Source of the DNA: Bacillus licheniformis DSM 13 = ATCC 14580
GTDB taxonomy: Bacteria > Bacillota > Bacilli > Bacillales > Bacillaceae
Length of the DNA: 64,000 nucleotides
Direction: 5' to 3'
Assembly (NCBI RefSeq): GCF_000011645.1
Contig: NC_006270.3
Location: 989,501 to 1,053,500, forward strand
Shown here piece by piece: positions 1-8,045 of this stretch. Each line of letters begins with the position of its first letter. Positions within the stretch are counted from its first letter, which is position 1. The notes under the pieces are model-generated. The model had not been told where the DNA came from and searched no databases. It was given only the letters and a program-made list of their open reading frames with translations. Made by a program: the position numbers and the translations under genes.

Positions 1-1
1 C

Positions 2-634
2 ACAGACCTTGCCGTTAAATACAATGTCAACATTATCGGCGGTTCCCACTTCGTTGAAGAAGAAGGAAAGATCTACAATATCGCTTACTTGTTCAGAAGG
101 GACGGAACCATCGAAAAGCAATATAAGCTCCATATTACCCCGAATGAACGAAAATGGTGGGGCATCAGCAGGGGGGACGAAGTGCGCGTCTTTGACACAG
201 ACTGCGGCAAAATCGCGATCCAGATCTGCTATGACATCGAGTTTCCGGAGCTAGGCAGAATCGCAACCGAAAAAGGGGCCAAGATTATTTTTACCCCTTT
301 CTGCACGGAAGACCGCCAAGGCTATTTGCGAGTCAGGTACTGCGCTCAAGCAAGAGCGGTTGAAAACCAGGTGTACACGGTTATTTCCGGAACGGTCGGC
401 AATCTGCCGCAAACCGAAAATATGGATATTCAATACGCGCAATCCGCGATTTTCGCTCCTTCAGATTTTGAATTTGCAAGGGATGGAATCGTCGGCGAAT
501 GCAATCCGAACATTGAGATGGTGGTCATCGGCGATGTCGACCTGGAAATTCTCAGAAGACAGCGGCAGGACGGAACGGTCCGGCAGCTCAAGGACAGACG
601 CCATGACATCTACAGGATTCATTATAAAAAATAG
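2..634 (+). CDS. yhcX: Carbon-nitrogen hydrolase YhcX, C-terminal part
   Basis: The gene is cut by the left edge; the open frame runs in from position 2 and stops at 634. The visible part is the end of a nitrilase-superfamily amidohydrolase. The catalytic cysteine lies in the motif QICYDIEFPE, and a likely active-site lysine lies in NERKWWG. Family knowledge: B. subtilis YhcX joins an N-terminal GNAT-like domain to this C-N hydrolase domain; the first part would be outside the window. The substrate is not known. A GC-rich terminator follows directly, so it ends its transcript. Assignment also rests on position upstream of the glp genes. Confidence 0.85.
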   Translation, partial: TDLAVKYNVNIIGGSHFVEEEGKIYNIAYLFRRDGTIEKQYKLHITPNERKWWGISRGDEVRVFDTDCGKIAIQICYDIEFPELGRIATEKGAKIIFTPFCTEDRQGYLRVRYCAQARAVENQVYTVISGTVGNLPQTENMDIQYAQSAIFAPSDFEFARDGIVGECNPNIEMVVIGDVDLEILRRQRQDGTVRQLKDRRHDIYRIHYKK

Positions 635-645
635 CAGATTCGGGT

Positions 646-671
646 GCCGGCCGCTTGAGGCCGGCTTTTTC
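646..671 (+). terminator. Terminator after yhcX
   Basis: A 7-bp stem GCCGGCC/GGCCGGC with a 6-nt loop is followed by TTTTT. It ends yhcX just before the promoter of the next unit. Confidence 0.85.
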
Positions 672-674
672 CTG

Positions 675-703
675 TTGACTTTCAGCTTTATTTTTCATAT
701 ATT
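675..703 (+). promoter_or_regulatory. Promoter of the ABC-F leader
   Basis: TTGACT at 675-680 and TATATT at 698-703 are separated by 17 bp, a good SigA-type match. The predicted start near 710 falls only a few bases before the SD of the leader ORF. This is typical of antibiotic-responsive leader mRNAs. Confidence 0.6.
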
Positions 704-729
704 GTAACTATTAAAAGGAGGTGGAAAAG

Positions 730-864
730 ATGAATCAAACTGGTAAGCGCATGACGGATATGCAAGCCCATCTGTATATTTGTCGCGCGATTTTTTCCGG
801 GGAATGCGTATTACGGGATCAGTCTGCCCTTTTTTACACATTCAATTGGAAAAAATACCAGTGA
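730..864 (+). CDS. Leader peptide upstream of the ABC-F gene (44 aa)
   Basis: A 44-codon ORF with a near-perfect SD (AAGGAGGTGG, about 8 nt before ATG) lies between its own promoter and an intrinsic terminator. The peptide (starts MNQTGKRMTDMQ) has no recognised domain, no signal peptide and no membrane segment. Its setting suggests a regulatory leader rather than a functional protein. Ribosome stalling on such ORFs by translation inhibitors is known to control ABC-F genes such as vmlR by transcription attenuation. That role is inferred here from layout only. Confidence 0.6.
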   Translation: MNQTGKRMTDMQAHLYICRAIFSGECVLRDQSALFYTFNWKKYQ

Positions 865-898
865 GAGACATCTGCCCACAATCGGATTTTCTGATGCT

Positions 899-930
899 GA
901 CGGCGGGGTGTAAGCTCTGCCGTCTTTTTA
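899..930 (+). terminator. Attenuator terminator before the ABC-F gene
   Basis: GACGGC (899-904) pairs with GCCGTC (919-924), followed by TTTTT. It sits after the leader ORF and before the ABC-F coding region, so read-through is needed for expression. No competing antiterminator could be assigned by eye. Confidence 0.7.
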
Positions 931-969
931 ATGCTCGGTGTCTCTTCACGGGATGCGGAGGAAAGATGG

Positions 970-2598
970 ATGATTATATGCAGTTTGCAACATGTCGGTC
1001 AAACTTACGGAGGACATACGATTTTCAACGGGCTGTCATGGGACCTGCACCAAGGGGAGCGCGTCGGTCTGATCGGACGAAATGGGGAAGGGAAAACGAC
1101 GTTGTTGAAGCTGATCAGCGGCCAAATGAAACCTGATGAAGGTCTTGTGACATGGAAAAAAGGATTATCAACAGGGCTCTTGGAGCAGAATCCCGCATGG
1201 GACGGCAGCAAAACGGTAAAAGAGCTGCTGTATGATGTTTTTTCATCATTATGGAACACACAGCAGAAGCTTTCCCGGATCGAACGTCAATTGGCGGTTG
1301 AAAAGGACGCGGAAAAACTCAGATTCCTTTTGGAAAAGTACGGGGCTTTGCAGGATGAATTTCAGCGAAAAGGCGGCTACGGCATCAGCGCGCAAATCGA
1401 ACGGGTGGCGCACGGCTTGAATATCGAGCGGCTATTCGATGCCGAGTGGCGGGAGTTAAGCGGAGGCGAACGGACGAAAGCGGGTCTTGCAAGGCTTCTC
1501 CTGTCAGCTCCGGATCTGCTTTTGCTGGATGAGCCGACAAACCATTTGGATTTAACATCGATCGAATGGCTGACGTCTTTTTTAAAGCAGTACAAAGGTA
1601 CTGCGGTCATTGTGTCGCATGATCGCTATTTCCTGGATGAATCGGTTACTTCGATTCTCGAAATCGACCAAGGAGAGCTTCACTTTTCAAAAGGCGGCTA
1701 TACACACTATGCTGATGAACGGGAAGAGCGCCTTATGAGAGAATTTCATGACTATCAGGATCAGCAGAAGAAAATCAAAAAAATGAAGGAAACAATCAAG
1801 CGGCTGAAGGAATGGGCGAATCGCGCCAATCCTCCGAATGACGGCCTGCACCGAAGAGCGAAAAGTATGGAAAAAGCTTTGGAGCGCATGGAGAAGGTGA
1901 AAAAACCCGTTCTGGAACGCAAAAAGATCGACTTAGTTTTCAGCATGGATGAACGAAGCGGAAAAGATGTTGTCAGGCTTGAGGATGTCTGCAAAAGCTT
2001 CGGTGAGCGGCAGCTTTTTGACAATCTCAGTATGCATGTCCGTTTTCAGGAGCGCGCCGCCATCGTCGGAGAGAACGGCAGCGGCAAAACGACGCTGCTC
2101 AACATCATCAGCGGAAAGGAAACGCCGGACAGCGGTGACGTGCAGCTTGGCAGCAATTTATCGGCCGCATATCTGACTCAGCATGTCGGTGAAATGGAGG
2201 AAGAGCGCACCGTTTTAGCCGAATTCCGTGAACATGTTTCTGCATCAGAAGGCGAAGCCAGAATGATGCTTGCAAAGTTTTTGTTTTTCGGCCAATCCGT
2301 CTTCCGAAAAGTGAAAGATTTAAGCGGAGGCGAACGGATGCGGCTTCGCTTGGCACAGCTCGTTCACCAAAATCATAATGTGCTGATCCTCGATGAGCCG
2401 ACAAACCATTTGGACATCGAATCTAAGGAGATGCTTGAAGAAGCATTAAGCCAATTTCAAGGGACGATTATTGCGGTTTCGCATGACAGGTACTTTCTTG
2501 ACCGGCTTTTCAATGTCATCTGGTGGCTTGACGGCAGAAAACTCGTCAAGTATGAAGGAAACTATACATTCGCAAGGGAGAAGCGGCAGCAGGGTTGA
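970..2598 (+). CDS. ABC-F family ATPase, ExpZ/VmlR-like ribosome protection type
   Basis: A 542-residue soluble protein with two ABC domains and no membrane segments. Domain 1 has Walker A GRNGEGKTT, signature LSGGE and Walker B LLLLDEPTNHLD. Domain 2 has GENGSGKTT, LSGGE and LILDEPTNHLD. The linker between them is charged and helical with a tip near WANRANPPNDG, as in ABC-F proteins that enter the ribosomal E site. The family includes antibiotic-protection factors (VmlR, ExpZ, Lsa, Vga) and housekeeping members. The leader peptide and attenuator upstream favour a drug-inducible resistance role. The start at 970 is chosen because GGAGG at 957-961 lies 8 nt before it; an upstream in-frame ATG at 931 overlaps the terminator. 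Confidence 0.85.
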   Translation: MIICSLQHVGQTYGGHTIFNGLSWDLHQGERVGLIGRNGEGKTTLLKLISGQMKPDEGLVTWKKGLSTGLLEQNPAWDGSKTVKELLYDVFSSLWNTQQKLSRIERQLAVEKDAEKLRFLLEKYGALQDEFQRKGGYGISAQIERVAHGLNIERLFDAEWRELSGGERTKAGLARLLLSAPDLLLLDEPTNHLDLTSIEWLTSFLKQYKGTAVIVSHDRYFLDESVTSILEIDQGELHFSKGGYTHYADEREERLMREFHDYQDQQKKIKKMKETIKRLKEWANRANPPNDGLHRRAKSMEKALERMEKVKKPVLERKKIDLVFSMDERSGKDVVRLEDVCKSFGERQLFDNLSMHVRFQERAAIVGENGSGKTTLLNIISGKETPDSGDVQLGSNLSAAYLTQHVGEMEEERTVLAEFREHVSASEGEARMMLAKFLFFGQSVFRKVKDLSGGERMRLRLAQLVHQNHNVLILDEPTNHLDIESKEMLEEALSQFQGTIIAVSHDRYFLDRLFNVIWWLDGRKLVKYEGNYTFAREKRQQG

Positions 2599-2624
2599 CA
2601 CATTTTTATCACATTTGATAAGAT
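2595..2624 (+). promoter_or_regulatory. Promoter for the formate-channel leader
   Basis: TTGACA (2595-2600) and TAAGAT (2619-2624) are spaced by 18 bp. The promoter overlaps the stop codon of the ABC-F gene and would give a leader of more than 200 nt before the next gene. Confidence 0.55.
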
Positions 2625-2737
2625 GTTGCTACAGTTATAGAAGACAAAAGCAATGGAATGTATGCACGAACTGTATATATTCTCTTTCAATATTTTAATT
2701 CTGCTTGATTTTGTTGTATGGGTATGCATACAAGTTA

Positions 2738-2789
2738 GGCAGCATTCGAACGCCTGTTGACACAGGTTATTTGAGTGCTGCCTTTTTTT
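2738..2789 (+). promoter_or_regulatory. Structured leader RNA ending in a terminator
   Basis: The RNA can form a 13-bp helix (2738-2750 with 2770-2782, including two G-U pairs). This is capped by a second 5-bp hairpin CCTGT/ACAGG with a TGAC loop. Seven T residues follow. It lies 57 nt before the formate/nitrite-type channel gene and downstream of its own promoter. It could be a plain terminator of the ABC-F unit, but the promoter inside that gene makes it a candidate attenuator or riboswitch expression platform. I do not recognise a known riboswitch class. Confidence 0.6.
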
Positions 2790-2846
2790 ATTGTCTTTCT
2801 GCCATAACTGTGAGAAAAGAAGGGATAATGGAGGGGTTTAGTTAGT

Positions 2847-3647
2847 ATGGCTTTTCGAAAACCGGATGAAATAGCGAATGCAGCAATTGAAGCAGGGATG
2901 AAAAAAGTACAGCTCCCGCTGCCGTCTCTGCTTGTATTGGGGTTTTTAGGCGGCGCATTTATCGCGCTTGGTTATTTGCTTGATATCAGGGTAATCGGCG
3001 ACCTGCCGAAAGAATGGGGAAGCCTGTCCAGCCTGATCGGAGCTGCCGTATTTCCTGTCGGTCTGATACTGGTGGTGCTCGCTGGCGCTGAATTGATCAC
3101 AGGGAATATGATGTCCGTTGCGATGGCTTTATTTTCAAGAAAAATATCACTAAAACAATTGGCGGTTAACTGGGGAATCGTCACGATTATGAACTTAATC
3201 GGCGCACTGTTTGTTGCTTACTTTTTCGGACATTTGGTTGGATTGACTGAAACAGGCCCTTATTTAGAAAAAACGATCGCCGTTGCACAAGGAAAACTAG
3301 ATATGAGCTTCGGCAAGGTTCTCATTTCCGGCATCGGCTGTAACTGGCTTGTATGTCTTGCGGTATGGCTTTCTTTCGGCGCACAAGACGGAGCAGGGAA
3401 AATCCTTGGCATCTGGTTCCCAATTATGGCGTTTGTGGCCATCGGATTTCAGCACGTTGTCGCCAACATGTTTGTGATTCCCGCAGCCATTTTTGCAGGC
3501 TCATTCACCTGGGGGCAGTTTATCGGAAACATCATTCCTGCTTTTATCGGCAATGTCATCGGCGGAGCGGTGTTTGTCGGTCTCATTTATTTTATTGCAT
3601 ATCCTAAGAAAGACCGCTCCAGAAAAGAAATGAAGCAGGTATCATGA
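2847..3647 (+). CDS. Formate/nitrite transporter family channel
   Basis: A 266-aa FNT-family integral membrane protein with about six hydrophobic segments. It carries the family signatures LITGNMMSVA, GIGCNWLVCLA and FQHVVANMF, the last including the central pore histidine. Members move formate, nitrite or hydrosulfide across the cytoplasmic membrane. B. subtilis has YrhG of this family beside a formate dehydrogenase, but here no such enzyme is adjacent, so the substrate is open. SD GGAGGGG precedes the ATG. It is preceded by a structured leader and followed, about 80 nt on, by a terminator-like hairpin. Confidence 0.85.
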   Translation: MAFRKPDEIANAAIEAGMKKVQLPLPSLLVLGFLGGAFIALGYLLDIRVIGDLPKEWGSLSSLIGAAVFPVGLILVVLAGAELITGNMMSVAMALFSRKISLKQLAVNWGIVTIMNLIGALFVAYFFGHLVGLTETGPYLEKTIAVAQGKLDMSFGKVLISGIGCNWLVCLAVWLSFGAQDGAGKILGIWFPIMAFVAIGFQHVVANMFVIPAAIFAGSFTWGQFIGNIIPAFIGNVIGGAVFVGLIYFIAYPKKDRSRKEMKQVS

Positions 3648-3729
3648 ACAAAGGGCAAATCCGCTCGATAAAACATAAAAACGCCATTTTTATAAAAAGA
3701 TGATTAAAAATAGAAATTGGCGGTATGTC

Positions 3730-3775
3730 CCGCAGGCAGTAGAGGCATTGGTGTCTTCTTTTGTCTGCGGTTTTT
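3730..3775 (+). terminator. Terminator-like hairpin after the FNT channel
   Basis: CCGCAG (3730-3735) pairs with CTGCGG (3765-3770), followed by TTTTT. The 29-nt loop makes it weaker than neighbouring terminators. Confidence 0.45.
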
Positions 3776-3826
3776 ATTTGCCTGCGGCAGCTTCGGTTGA
3801 AGCGGATTTGAGAGGGGCTGAGCGAT

Positions 3827-4084
3827 ATGATGATTAACAAACGGTTTAAAAATCCGTAAGAATTCGAACCGAGATCAGCTACAGTACGACTGATCCGGAA
3901 AGTGGAGGGGTTTTTACTTAGACCACCGAACAACGGATATGGACATTCGCCGATGCCTATGTCCCGCCTGGAAATGCCCATGATTTCTGTGCCCTGTCTT
4001 GACCGGTTGGATCACCAAATTGCTCCTCACAGCCGCATGCCAGAACATGAAGTAGATTGCATTTACCTAGCCAAGCGGAGTTAG
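3827..4084 (+). pseudogene. Small gene with an in-frame stop codon, possibly spore-coat related
   Basis: One continuous reading frame runs from ATG 3827 (SD-like AGAGGGG upstream) to TAG 4084, broken only by TAA at 3857-3859 (codon 11). Without that stop it would encode about 85 residues rich in Met, Pro, Arg and His, including GHSPMPMSRLEMPM and the tail MPEHEVDCIYLAKRS. No family was identified with certainty. The composition is reminiscent of small spore-coat proteins, but that is a guess. The frame may instead be used from GTG 3902 as a shorter protein. This explains most of the 566-nt gap between the flanking transporters. Confidence 0.45.
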
Positions 4085-4213
4085 GTATGTGGGAGCTCTT
4101 ACTGTATTTAAAATCCGATGAATACCTAGAGAAACACCGTTGAAAACAAACGGGTTTTTCTATATGATTGATAGTATTAATGAGAACGGTTATACATAAA
4201 AAGAAGGTGCATC

Positions 4214-5125
4214 ATGGAGTTTCTGTTTGTTTTACTGCCGGTTTTCGGGATATTTGCGATCGGGTTCATCGGACAAAAGCTGCTTCATTTTGATATTCAG
4301 AACCTATCGAAAATGTCCCTGTATTTAATGTCTCCGTTTTTAGCGTTTGATACGTTTTATGAGAACAAGCTGACGATGGATTATATTTATATGTCTGTCT
4401 ATTGTCTCGGCCTCTGTTTAACTTTGATTCTATTTGTCTACCTCATTTCATATGTTCACGGATATTCCAATCAGGAGCGGTGCGCTCTCGTTTTATCATC
4501 CGCTTTCATGAATAACGGAAACTACGGAACTCCCGTCGTCCTGCTTGTCTACGGCACGGCCGGGCTTGATATCGCCGTTGTGCTGATGGTTCTTCAGCAG
4601 CTTGTCATGAGCACGATTGGCATGTATTACGCAGCGAAAGGAAGCCCAGAAGCGGGCGGATTTAAAATCGTGATGACGAGGGTTATCCGGATGCCGGTCG
4701 CATACGGTGCGCTGCTCGGCATATGCTTTCAGCTGGGGCATATTTCGATTCCCGAACAGTTAATGACAGGAATTAAATTGGTGGGAGATGCCGCGATTCC
4801 GACGATTATGATTATTCTCGGCATGCAGCTTGCGGTGATTTCCTTTCAACATATCGAATACCGGAAAATTTCTTACTCGCTTTTGCTGAAATTATTCGTG
4901 TCTCCGCTCATTGCCCTGGGGTTTGCGCTGATTCTTCCGGTCGACGGGCTGGTCAAACAGATCATGGTGTTGGCGGCGGCCATGCCGACGGCGGCGAACA
5001 CGACTTTGATGGCCGTACAGTTTGAAACAAAGCCGGAAATCGTTTCAAGCGCGACTTTTATCAGTACAATGCTCAGCATCGCCACCCTTCCGGTGGTGCT
5101 GTGGCTGCTTTCATTATGGGGCTGA
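4214..5125 (+). CDS. AEC (auxin efflux carrier) family transporter
   Basis: A 303-aa hydrophobic protein with about ten membrane segments. It starts MEFLFVLLPVFGIFAIGF and has the AEC hallmark NNGNYGTPVVL near residue 97. A second conserved block (AAAMPTAANTTLMAVQF) lies near the end. AEC carriers in bacteria export or exchange small organic acids such as malate; the substrate cannot be read from sequence. SD AAGAAGGTG lies before ATG 4214. It stands alone between a decayed gene and a convergent oxidoreductase. Confidence 0.8.
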   Translation: MEFLFVLLPVFGIFAIGFIGQKLLHFDIQNLSKMSLYLMSPFLAFDTFYENKLTMDYIYMSVYCLGLCLTLILFVYLISYVHGYSNQERCALVLSSAFMNNGNYGTPVVLLVYGTAGLDIAVVLMVLQQLVMSTIGMYYAAKGSPEAGGFKIVMTRVIRMPVAYGALLGICFQLGHISIPEQLMTGIKLVGDAAIPTIMIILGMQLAVISFQHIEYRKISYSLLLKLFVSPLIALGFALILPVDGLVKQIMVLAAAMPTAANTTLMAVQFETKPEIVSSATFISTMLSIATLPVVLWLLSLWG

Positions 5126-5155
5126 CCTGAATTTTTCTTTCAGGCGGCCTTTTTT
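5120..5155 (+). terminator. Terminator after the AEC transporter
   Basis: CCTGAA (5126-5131) and TTCAGG (5139-5144) form a stem, followed within six bases by a T run (5150-5155). Confidence 0.5.
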
Positions 5156-5190
5156 CTGGCGATAACAAAGGGAAGCTTGCACCGCTTAAA

Positions 5191-5224
5191 AAACGGCGGC
5201 TGATGACAAGGGAAGCCGCCGTTT
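5191..5224 (-). terminator. Terminator of the YogA-like gene
   Basis: A perfect 11-bp inverted repeat, AAACGGCGGCT / AGCCGCCGTTT, lies just beyond the stop codon of the minus-strand gene. It has a T-rich tail on that strand. Confidence 0.8.
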
Positions 5225-5231
5225 CCTGAGT

Positions 5232-6224
5232 TTACCCGTCTATTTGCAATGCGATATTTCCAAACTGCTCCCCGTCTTTCATCCGTTTAAAGGCCGGAAC
5301 CGCTTCTGATAAAGGAAATACTTGATCGATCACCGGCTTAAGGGAATGGCGTTCGATAAAATCAATCATTTGCCGAAATTCTTCGAGGCTGCCCATCGAA
5401 GTGCCGATGATGCTGATCTGCGGGAAAAAGAGCGAGCGCAGCGGAAGCTGGATACTTTCTCCAGAGCTGGCACCGAAAATGACGATCCTTCCGTTCGGTT
5501 TAATGACATCGAAATAATTTGCAAAAGTGGCGGGACCGATGCTGTCGAGAATTAAATCGACCCGTTCCCCATCCAAGCTTTCCTTCCACAGGCCGCGGCT
5601 GTCAATTGCGAAGTCCGCCCCATAGCGGAGCGCTTCTTTTCTTTTTTCTTCGCTTCGGGAGGTTACAATCACCCGCGCGCCCGCGGCCTTTGCCATGAGC
5701 AGCGCATTTGTGGCGACGCCTCCGCCGGCTCCCGGTATGAGAATGTGTTCGCCTTTTTCTAAATGTCCTTTCGTAAATAAAGCCCTGTAAGCGGTCAGAG
5801 CGGATAAAGGCAGGACGCCTGCTTCCTCCCAGGAAAGGTGCGCCGGCTTTTTCAACACGTGCTTCGCCGGGACGATGACATGCTCTGCGAAAGTCCCGTC
5901 AGAGGGGCCGCCGAGAATGTCCGGCACTTGCGGAACGGAATCCGTATATTCCCAGCCGATGCTCGGATTGATGATCACCTCTGTATGAACGGCGAGGTCC
6001 CGAACGCCTTCACCTGTCTCTTCGATCATACCTGCTCCGTCGGATCCGGGAATAAACGGGGCATCGCCTGCCTTTCTGGACTGAAAAAGGAACAAGTCGC
6101 GGTGGTTCAGCCCGGCTGCTTTCAGCCTGATTTTGACTTCACCGGGGCCGGGCGTTTTGTCGGAAACGTCTGTATATTTCAGCCCTGAAAGGCCCTTGAT
6201 TCCTTCATGGATGATCGCTTTCAT
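5232..6224 (-). CDS. Zinc-free medium-chain oxidoreductase (quinone reductase/YogA-like)
   Basis: A 330-aa MDR-superfamily enzyme. The N-terminal GroES-like half includes LNHRDLF and GSDGAGMIEE. The Rossmann half has a nucleotide-binding GAGGGVATNALL near residue 166 and a following TSRSEEKR stretch that would favour NADPH. Zinc-binding cysteine clusters are absent, so this is the quinone-oxidoreductase branch. It resembles B. subtilis YogA in length and start, but it is not at that gene's usual location, so orthology is uncertain. It is monocistronic with its own terminator and diverges from glpP. Confidence 0.75.
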   Translation of the reverse strand: MKAIIHEGIKGLSGLKYTDVSDKTPGPGEVKIRLKAAGLNHRDLFLFQSRKAGDAPFIPGSDGAGMIEETGEGVRDLAVHTEVIINPSIGWEYTDSVPQVPDILGGPSDGTFAEHVIVPAKHVLKKPAHLSWEEAGVLPLSALTAYRALFTKGHLEKGEHILIPGAGGGVATNALLMAKAAGARVIVTSRSEEKRKEALRYGADFAIDSRGLWKESLDGERVDLILDSIGPATFANYFDVIKPNGRIVIFGASSGESIQLPLRSLFFPQISIIGTSMGSLEEFRQMIDFIERHSLKPVIDQVFPLSEAVPAFKRMKDGEQFGNIALQIDG

Positions 6225-6400
6225 AAAAAAATTCCCCCCATTCGAGTTGGTTGTGTTAAATTATGGACATGAATGAAGGTAAATGTAAAATGATTTGCCC
6301 GGGGCCGCTTAGAGGCCTTCTGTTTTATAAAGGATTGCAATGAGGCGGAAATTCCATTAGTGTAATACAGAAGCAAGCTAGCAAGTGAAGGAGATGGAAC

Positions 6401-6958
6401 ATGAGTTTTCACGATCAAAATATTTTACCTGCGGTACGCAATATGAAGCAGTTCGATACATTCCTGGACAGCCCTTTTTCATACGGGGTGCTGCTTGACA
6501 TCCATCTTGGACAGCTGGGAGGCGTGATCAGCGCGGCAAGATCCCATGGGAAAAAAATGTTTGTTCACGTCGATCTGATCCAAGGAATTAAGCATGATGA
6601 ATACGGTGCGGAATTCATTTGCCAGGAAATGAAACCGGCGGGCATTCTTTCTACGAGATCAAGCGTTATCGCCAAAGCAAAGCAGAAGAAAGTGTATGCG
6701 ATCCAGCGCATGTTTTTAATAGACACAAGCGCCATGAAGAAGAGCATTGAATTGGTGAAAAAGCACAGACCCGACTATATAGAAGTGCTTCCCGGAGTAG
6801 TGCCGGAATTGATCAGGGAAGTCAAAGAAATAACCGGCATTCCGATCTTTGCGGGCGGGTTTATCCGTACCGAAAAAGACGTCGAGCAGGCGCTTGCAGC
6901 AGGGGCGTCCGCAGTCACCACCTCAGACACTGATTTATGGAAAAAATACTGGAACTAA
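6401..6958 (+). CDS. glpP: Glycerol uptake operon antiterminator GlpP
   Basis: A 185-aa protein matching the GlpP family throughout. It has a TIM-barrel-like fold with blocks FVHVDLIQGI, GILSTRSSVIAKAK, DYIEVLPGVVPELI and PIFAGGFIRTEKDV. In B. subtilis GlpP bound to glycerol-3-phosphate acts on the leader mRNAs of glpFK and glpD, allowing read-through of their terminators and stabilising mRNA. Both leader terminators are present downstream here. AAGGAGATGG precedes ATG 6401. It is transcribed separately, just upstream of glpF. Confidence 0.95.
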   Translation: MSFHDQNILPAVRNMKQFDTFLDSPFSYGVLLDIHLGQLGGVISAARSHGKKMFVHVDLIQGIKHDEYGAEFICQEMKPAGILSTRSSVIAKAKQKKVYAIQRMFLIDTSAMKKSIELVKKHRPDYIEVLPGVVPELIREVKEITGIPIFAGGFIRTEKDVEQALAAGASAVTTSDTDLWKKYWN

Positions 6959-6980
6959 AAATTTAAAATGTGAAAAATTA

Positions 6981-7009
6981 TTGACAACGCTTTCACTATA
7001 CGATACGAT
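6981..7009 (+). promoter_or_regulatory. glpF promoter with overlapping cre site
   Basis: TTGACA (6981-6986) and TACGAT (7004-7009) are 17 bp apart. TGACAACGCTTTCA (6982-6995) overlaps the -35 and matches the CcpA cre consensus at nearly all positions. Catabolite repression of glpFK by CcpA is known in B. subtilis; the site is seen here directly. Confidence 0.85.
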
Positions 7010-7047
7010 CTTACTAAGTTAATACATTGTGACGGAGACCCGGAGAC

Positions 7048-7099
7048 CACAGCAGTTCTTTACTCAGTATGATGTAAAGAAAGTTTGCTGTGTTTTTTT
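7048..7099 (+). terminator. GlpP-dependent leader terminator of glpFK
   Basis: CACAGCA (7048-7054) pairs with TGCTGTG (7086-7092), with an inner stem TTCTTTAC/GTAAAGAA, followed by seven T. It lies between promoter and glpF, the arrangement at which GlpP antiterminates in B. subtilis. Confidence 0.85.
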
Positions 7100-7187
7100 A
7101 TGGTCTTTTAGACACAGTGGAGAAGGTGAACTTATGGCGTTCATCTATTAGAATAATACTTCATAATAGATTTTAGGAGGGATAGCC

Positions 7188-8003
7188 TTGACAGCATTTT
7201 GGGGGGAAGTTATCGGAACGATGCTGCTCATCGTCTTTGGAGCTGGAGTTTGTGCAGGAGTTAATTTGAAAAAATCGCTGTCCCATCAATCCGGATGGAT
7301 TGTGATCGTCTTCGGCTGGGGGCTTGGCGTGGCCATGGCGGTATATGCCGTCGGCGGCATCAGCGGAGCGCATTTAAATCCGGCCGTTACATTGGGGCTG
7401 GCATTTGTCGGAGATTTTCCTTGGGAAGAAGTGCCTTCATATATTTTGGGACAGATGATCGGCGCATTTTTAGGAGCGGTGCTCGTTTTTCTTCACTACT
7501 TGCCGCACTGGAAAGAAACCGAGGATCAAGGCGCGAAGCTTGGAGTATTTTCGACAGGTCCGGCGATTCCAAATACATTTGCAAACCTGTTCAGTGAAAC
7601 ATTGGGGACTTTTATTCTCGTTCTCGGACTTTTAACGATCGGTGCAAACAAGTTTACTGACGGACTGAATCCTCTTGTTGTCGGATTTCTGATCGTGGCG
7701 ATCGGTATCTCGCTCGGCGGAACAACAGGCTATGCGATTAACCCTGCCCGCGATCTGGGGCCGAGAATTGCCCATTTTGTCCTTCCGATTGCAGGCAAAG
7801 GGAGTTCAAACTGGAAGTACGCGTGGATCCCTGTTTTAGGACCGGCGCTTGGCGGTTCATTTGCAGGCGTTTTTTACAACGCCGTATTCAAAGGGCATAT
7901 CACAAACACATTTTGGATTGTAAGCGTTATACTAGTTGTGATATTGTTAGGTTTCTATATTCATATGAAAAAACAAGCAGTTGATCAATCGGTCAACATT
8001 TAA
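7188..8003 (+). CDS. glpF: Glycerol facilitator GlpF
   Basis: A 271-aa aquaglyceroporin (MIP family). The two pore motifs are SGAHLNPAVTLG near residue 63 and GYAINPARDLGPR near residue 185; the Asp after the second NPA-R is typical of glycerol channels. Six membrane helices are visible. It lets glycerol enter the cell by diffusion. The start is TTG 7188, set by AGGAGGG 8-10 nt upstream. It is co-transcribed with glpK, 42 nt downstream. Confidence 0.96.
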   Translation: MTAFWGEVIGTMLLIVFGAGVCAGVNLKKSLSHQSGWIVIVFGWGLGVAMAVYAVGGISGAHLNPAVTLGLAFVGDFPWEEVPSYILGQMIGAFLGAVLVFLHYLPHWKETEDQGAKLGVFSTGPAIPNTFANLFSETLGTFILVLGLLTIGANKFTDGLNPLVVGFLIVAIGISLGGTTGYAINPARDLGPRIAHFVLPIAGKGSSNWKYAWIPVLGPALGGSFAGVFYNAVFKGHITNTFWIVSVILVVILLGFYIHMKKQAVDQSVNI

Positions 8004-8045
8004 AAAAAACGCAATCTTAACAGACATATAAGGGGGAGTTTCAAA

